Source: JTS-RE37 sp041743975 | GTDB lineage: Bacteria > Bacteroidota > Bacteroidia > Flavobacteriales > Flavobacteriaceae | NCBI GenBank assembly: GCA_041743975.1 | Contig: JBGTLT010000084.1 | Coordinates: 1-32,534, forward strand | DNA: 32,534 nt | Direction of reading: 5' to 3' | In this document: positions 32,485-32,534 of the stretch, piece after piece | Layout of the letters: the number at the start of each line of letters is the position of its first letter | Position numbering within the stretch: the first letter of the stretch is position 1 | Notes under the pieces: generated by a model | Database searches by the model: none | The model's input: the letters and a program-made list of their open reading frames with translations, nothing else | What the model was told of the DNA's origin: nothing | Translations under genes and position numbers: made by a program

Positions 32485-32534
32485 GGAAAAAAACTTACAA
32501 ATATTTGTTATAAAATCGTAAAATGGAGCATTTA

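Noticed and set aside
1..32534. CRISPR array, tRNA, rRNA or insertion sequence
   Set aside because: No regularly spaced repeats, no tRNA cloverleaf, no rRNA-like stretch and no transposase or terminal inverted repeats were found by reading both strands.

Overview
The window looks like chromosomal DNA of a marine-type member of the Flavobacteriaceae (Bacteroidota). This rests on gene content: two TonB-dependent receptors with N-terminal carboxypeptidase-regulatory-like domains, short SerA, a fused-size ProDH of 388 residues, Bacteroidota-type ParE/ParC, and several small families known mainly from flavobacteria. It also rests on several exact copies of the Bacteroidota promoter -7 box TAnnTTTG. 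I see no rRNA, tRNA, CRISPR array, insertion sequence, integrase or phage gene. Most of the window reads as housekeeping chromosome, with about 33 complete protein genes and one partial gene.

Layout. 1-1240: tail of an unrecognised gene closed by a strong terminator, then a fatty-acid-hydroxylase/sterol-desaturase family membrane enzyme. 1223-8583 (minus): acyl-CoA reductase (LuxC family), serC, serA, a DUF937 protein, a terminator, a DUF6146-type lipoprotein, a DUF6787-type membrane protein and a TonB receptor. A 4Fe-4S ferredoxin (8672-9022) diverges from the acyl-CoA reductase through an overlapping promoter pair. 9039-12710 (minus): an arginase/agmatinase family enzyme and a large TonB receptor, separated by a terminator. 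A 625-base gap follows. 13336-20695 (plus): ychF, then parE-parC-mscL, then a second sterol-desaturase family gene. 20703-22904 (minus): DUF4287/DUF5655 protein, TerC, a small lipoprotein and an XRE regulator, tightly packed. 23177-25453 (plus): M14 carboxypeptidase, Lrp/AsnC regulator, DinB-family protein. 25462-26986 (minus): an acidic small protein and aroB. 27111-29122 (plus): proline dehydrogenase and an SDR oxidoreductase. 29158-31299 (minus): alanine dehydrogenase, a small DUF4258-like protein and a DHFR/RibD-like reductase in one likely operon. 31522-32442 (minus): a membrane protein with no usable start codon for its N-terminus, and a 62-residue lipoprotein carrying a perfect 12-residue tandem repeat.

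How the genes fit together. serC and serA make two of the three steps of serine synthesis. parE and parC form topoisomerase IV. Proline dehydrogenase, alanine dehydrogenase, the M14 peptidase and the arginase-family enzyme suggest use of peptides and amino acids, with an Lrp-type regulator nearby, but they are not one operon.

Most unusual signals: (1) the tandem-repeat lipoprotein, whose two repeat units differ at six bases, every one synonymous; (2) intrinsic terminators whose loop carries a -7-like box and whose downstream gene starts 5-14 bases after the T tract; (3) an open reading frame that clearly extends upstream of any start codon; (4) an M14 peptidase with no ATG start. I do not see a clear new multi-gene defence or mobile system here.
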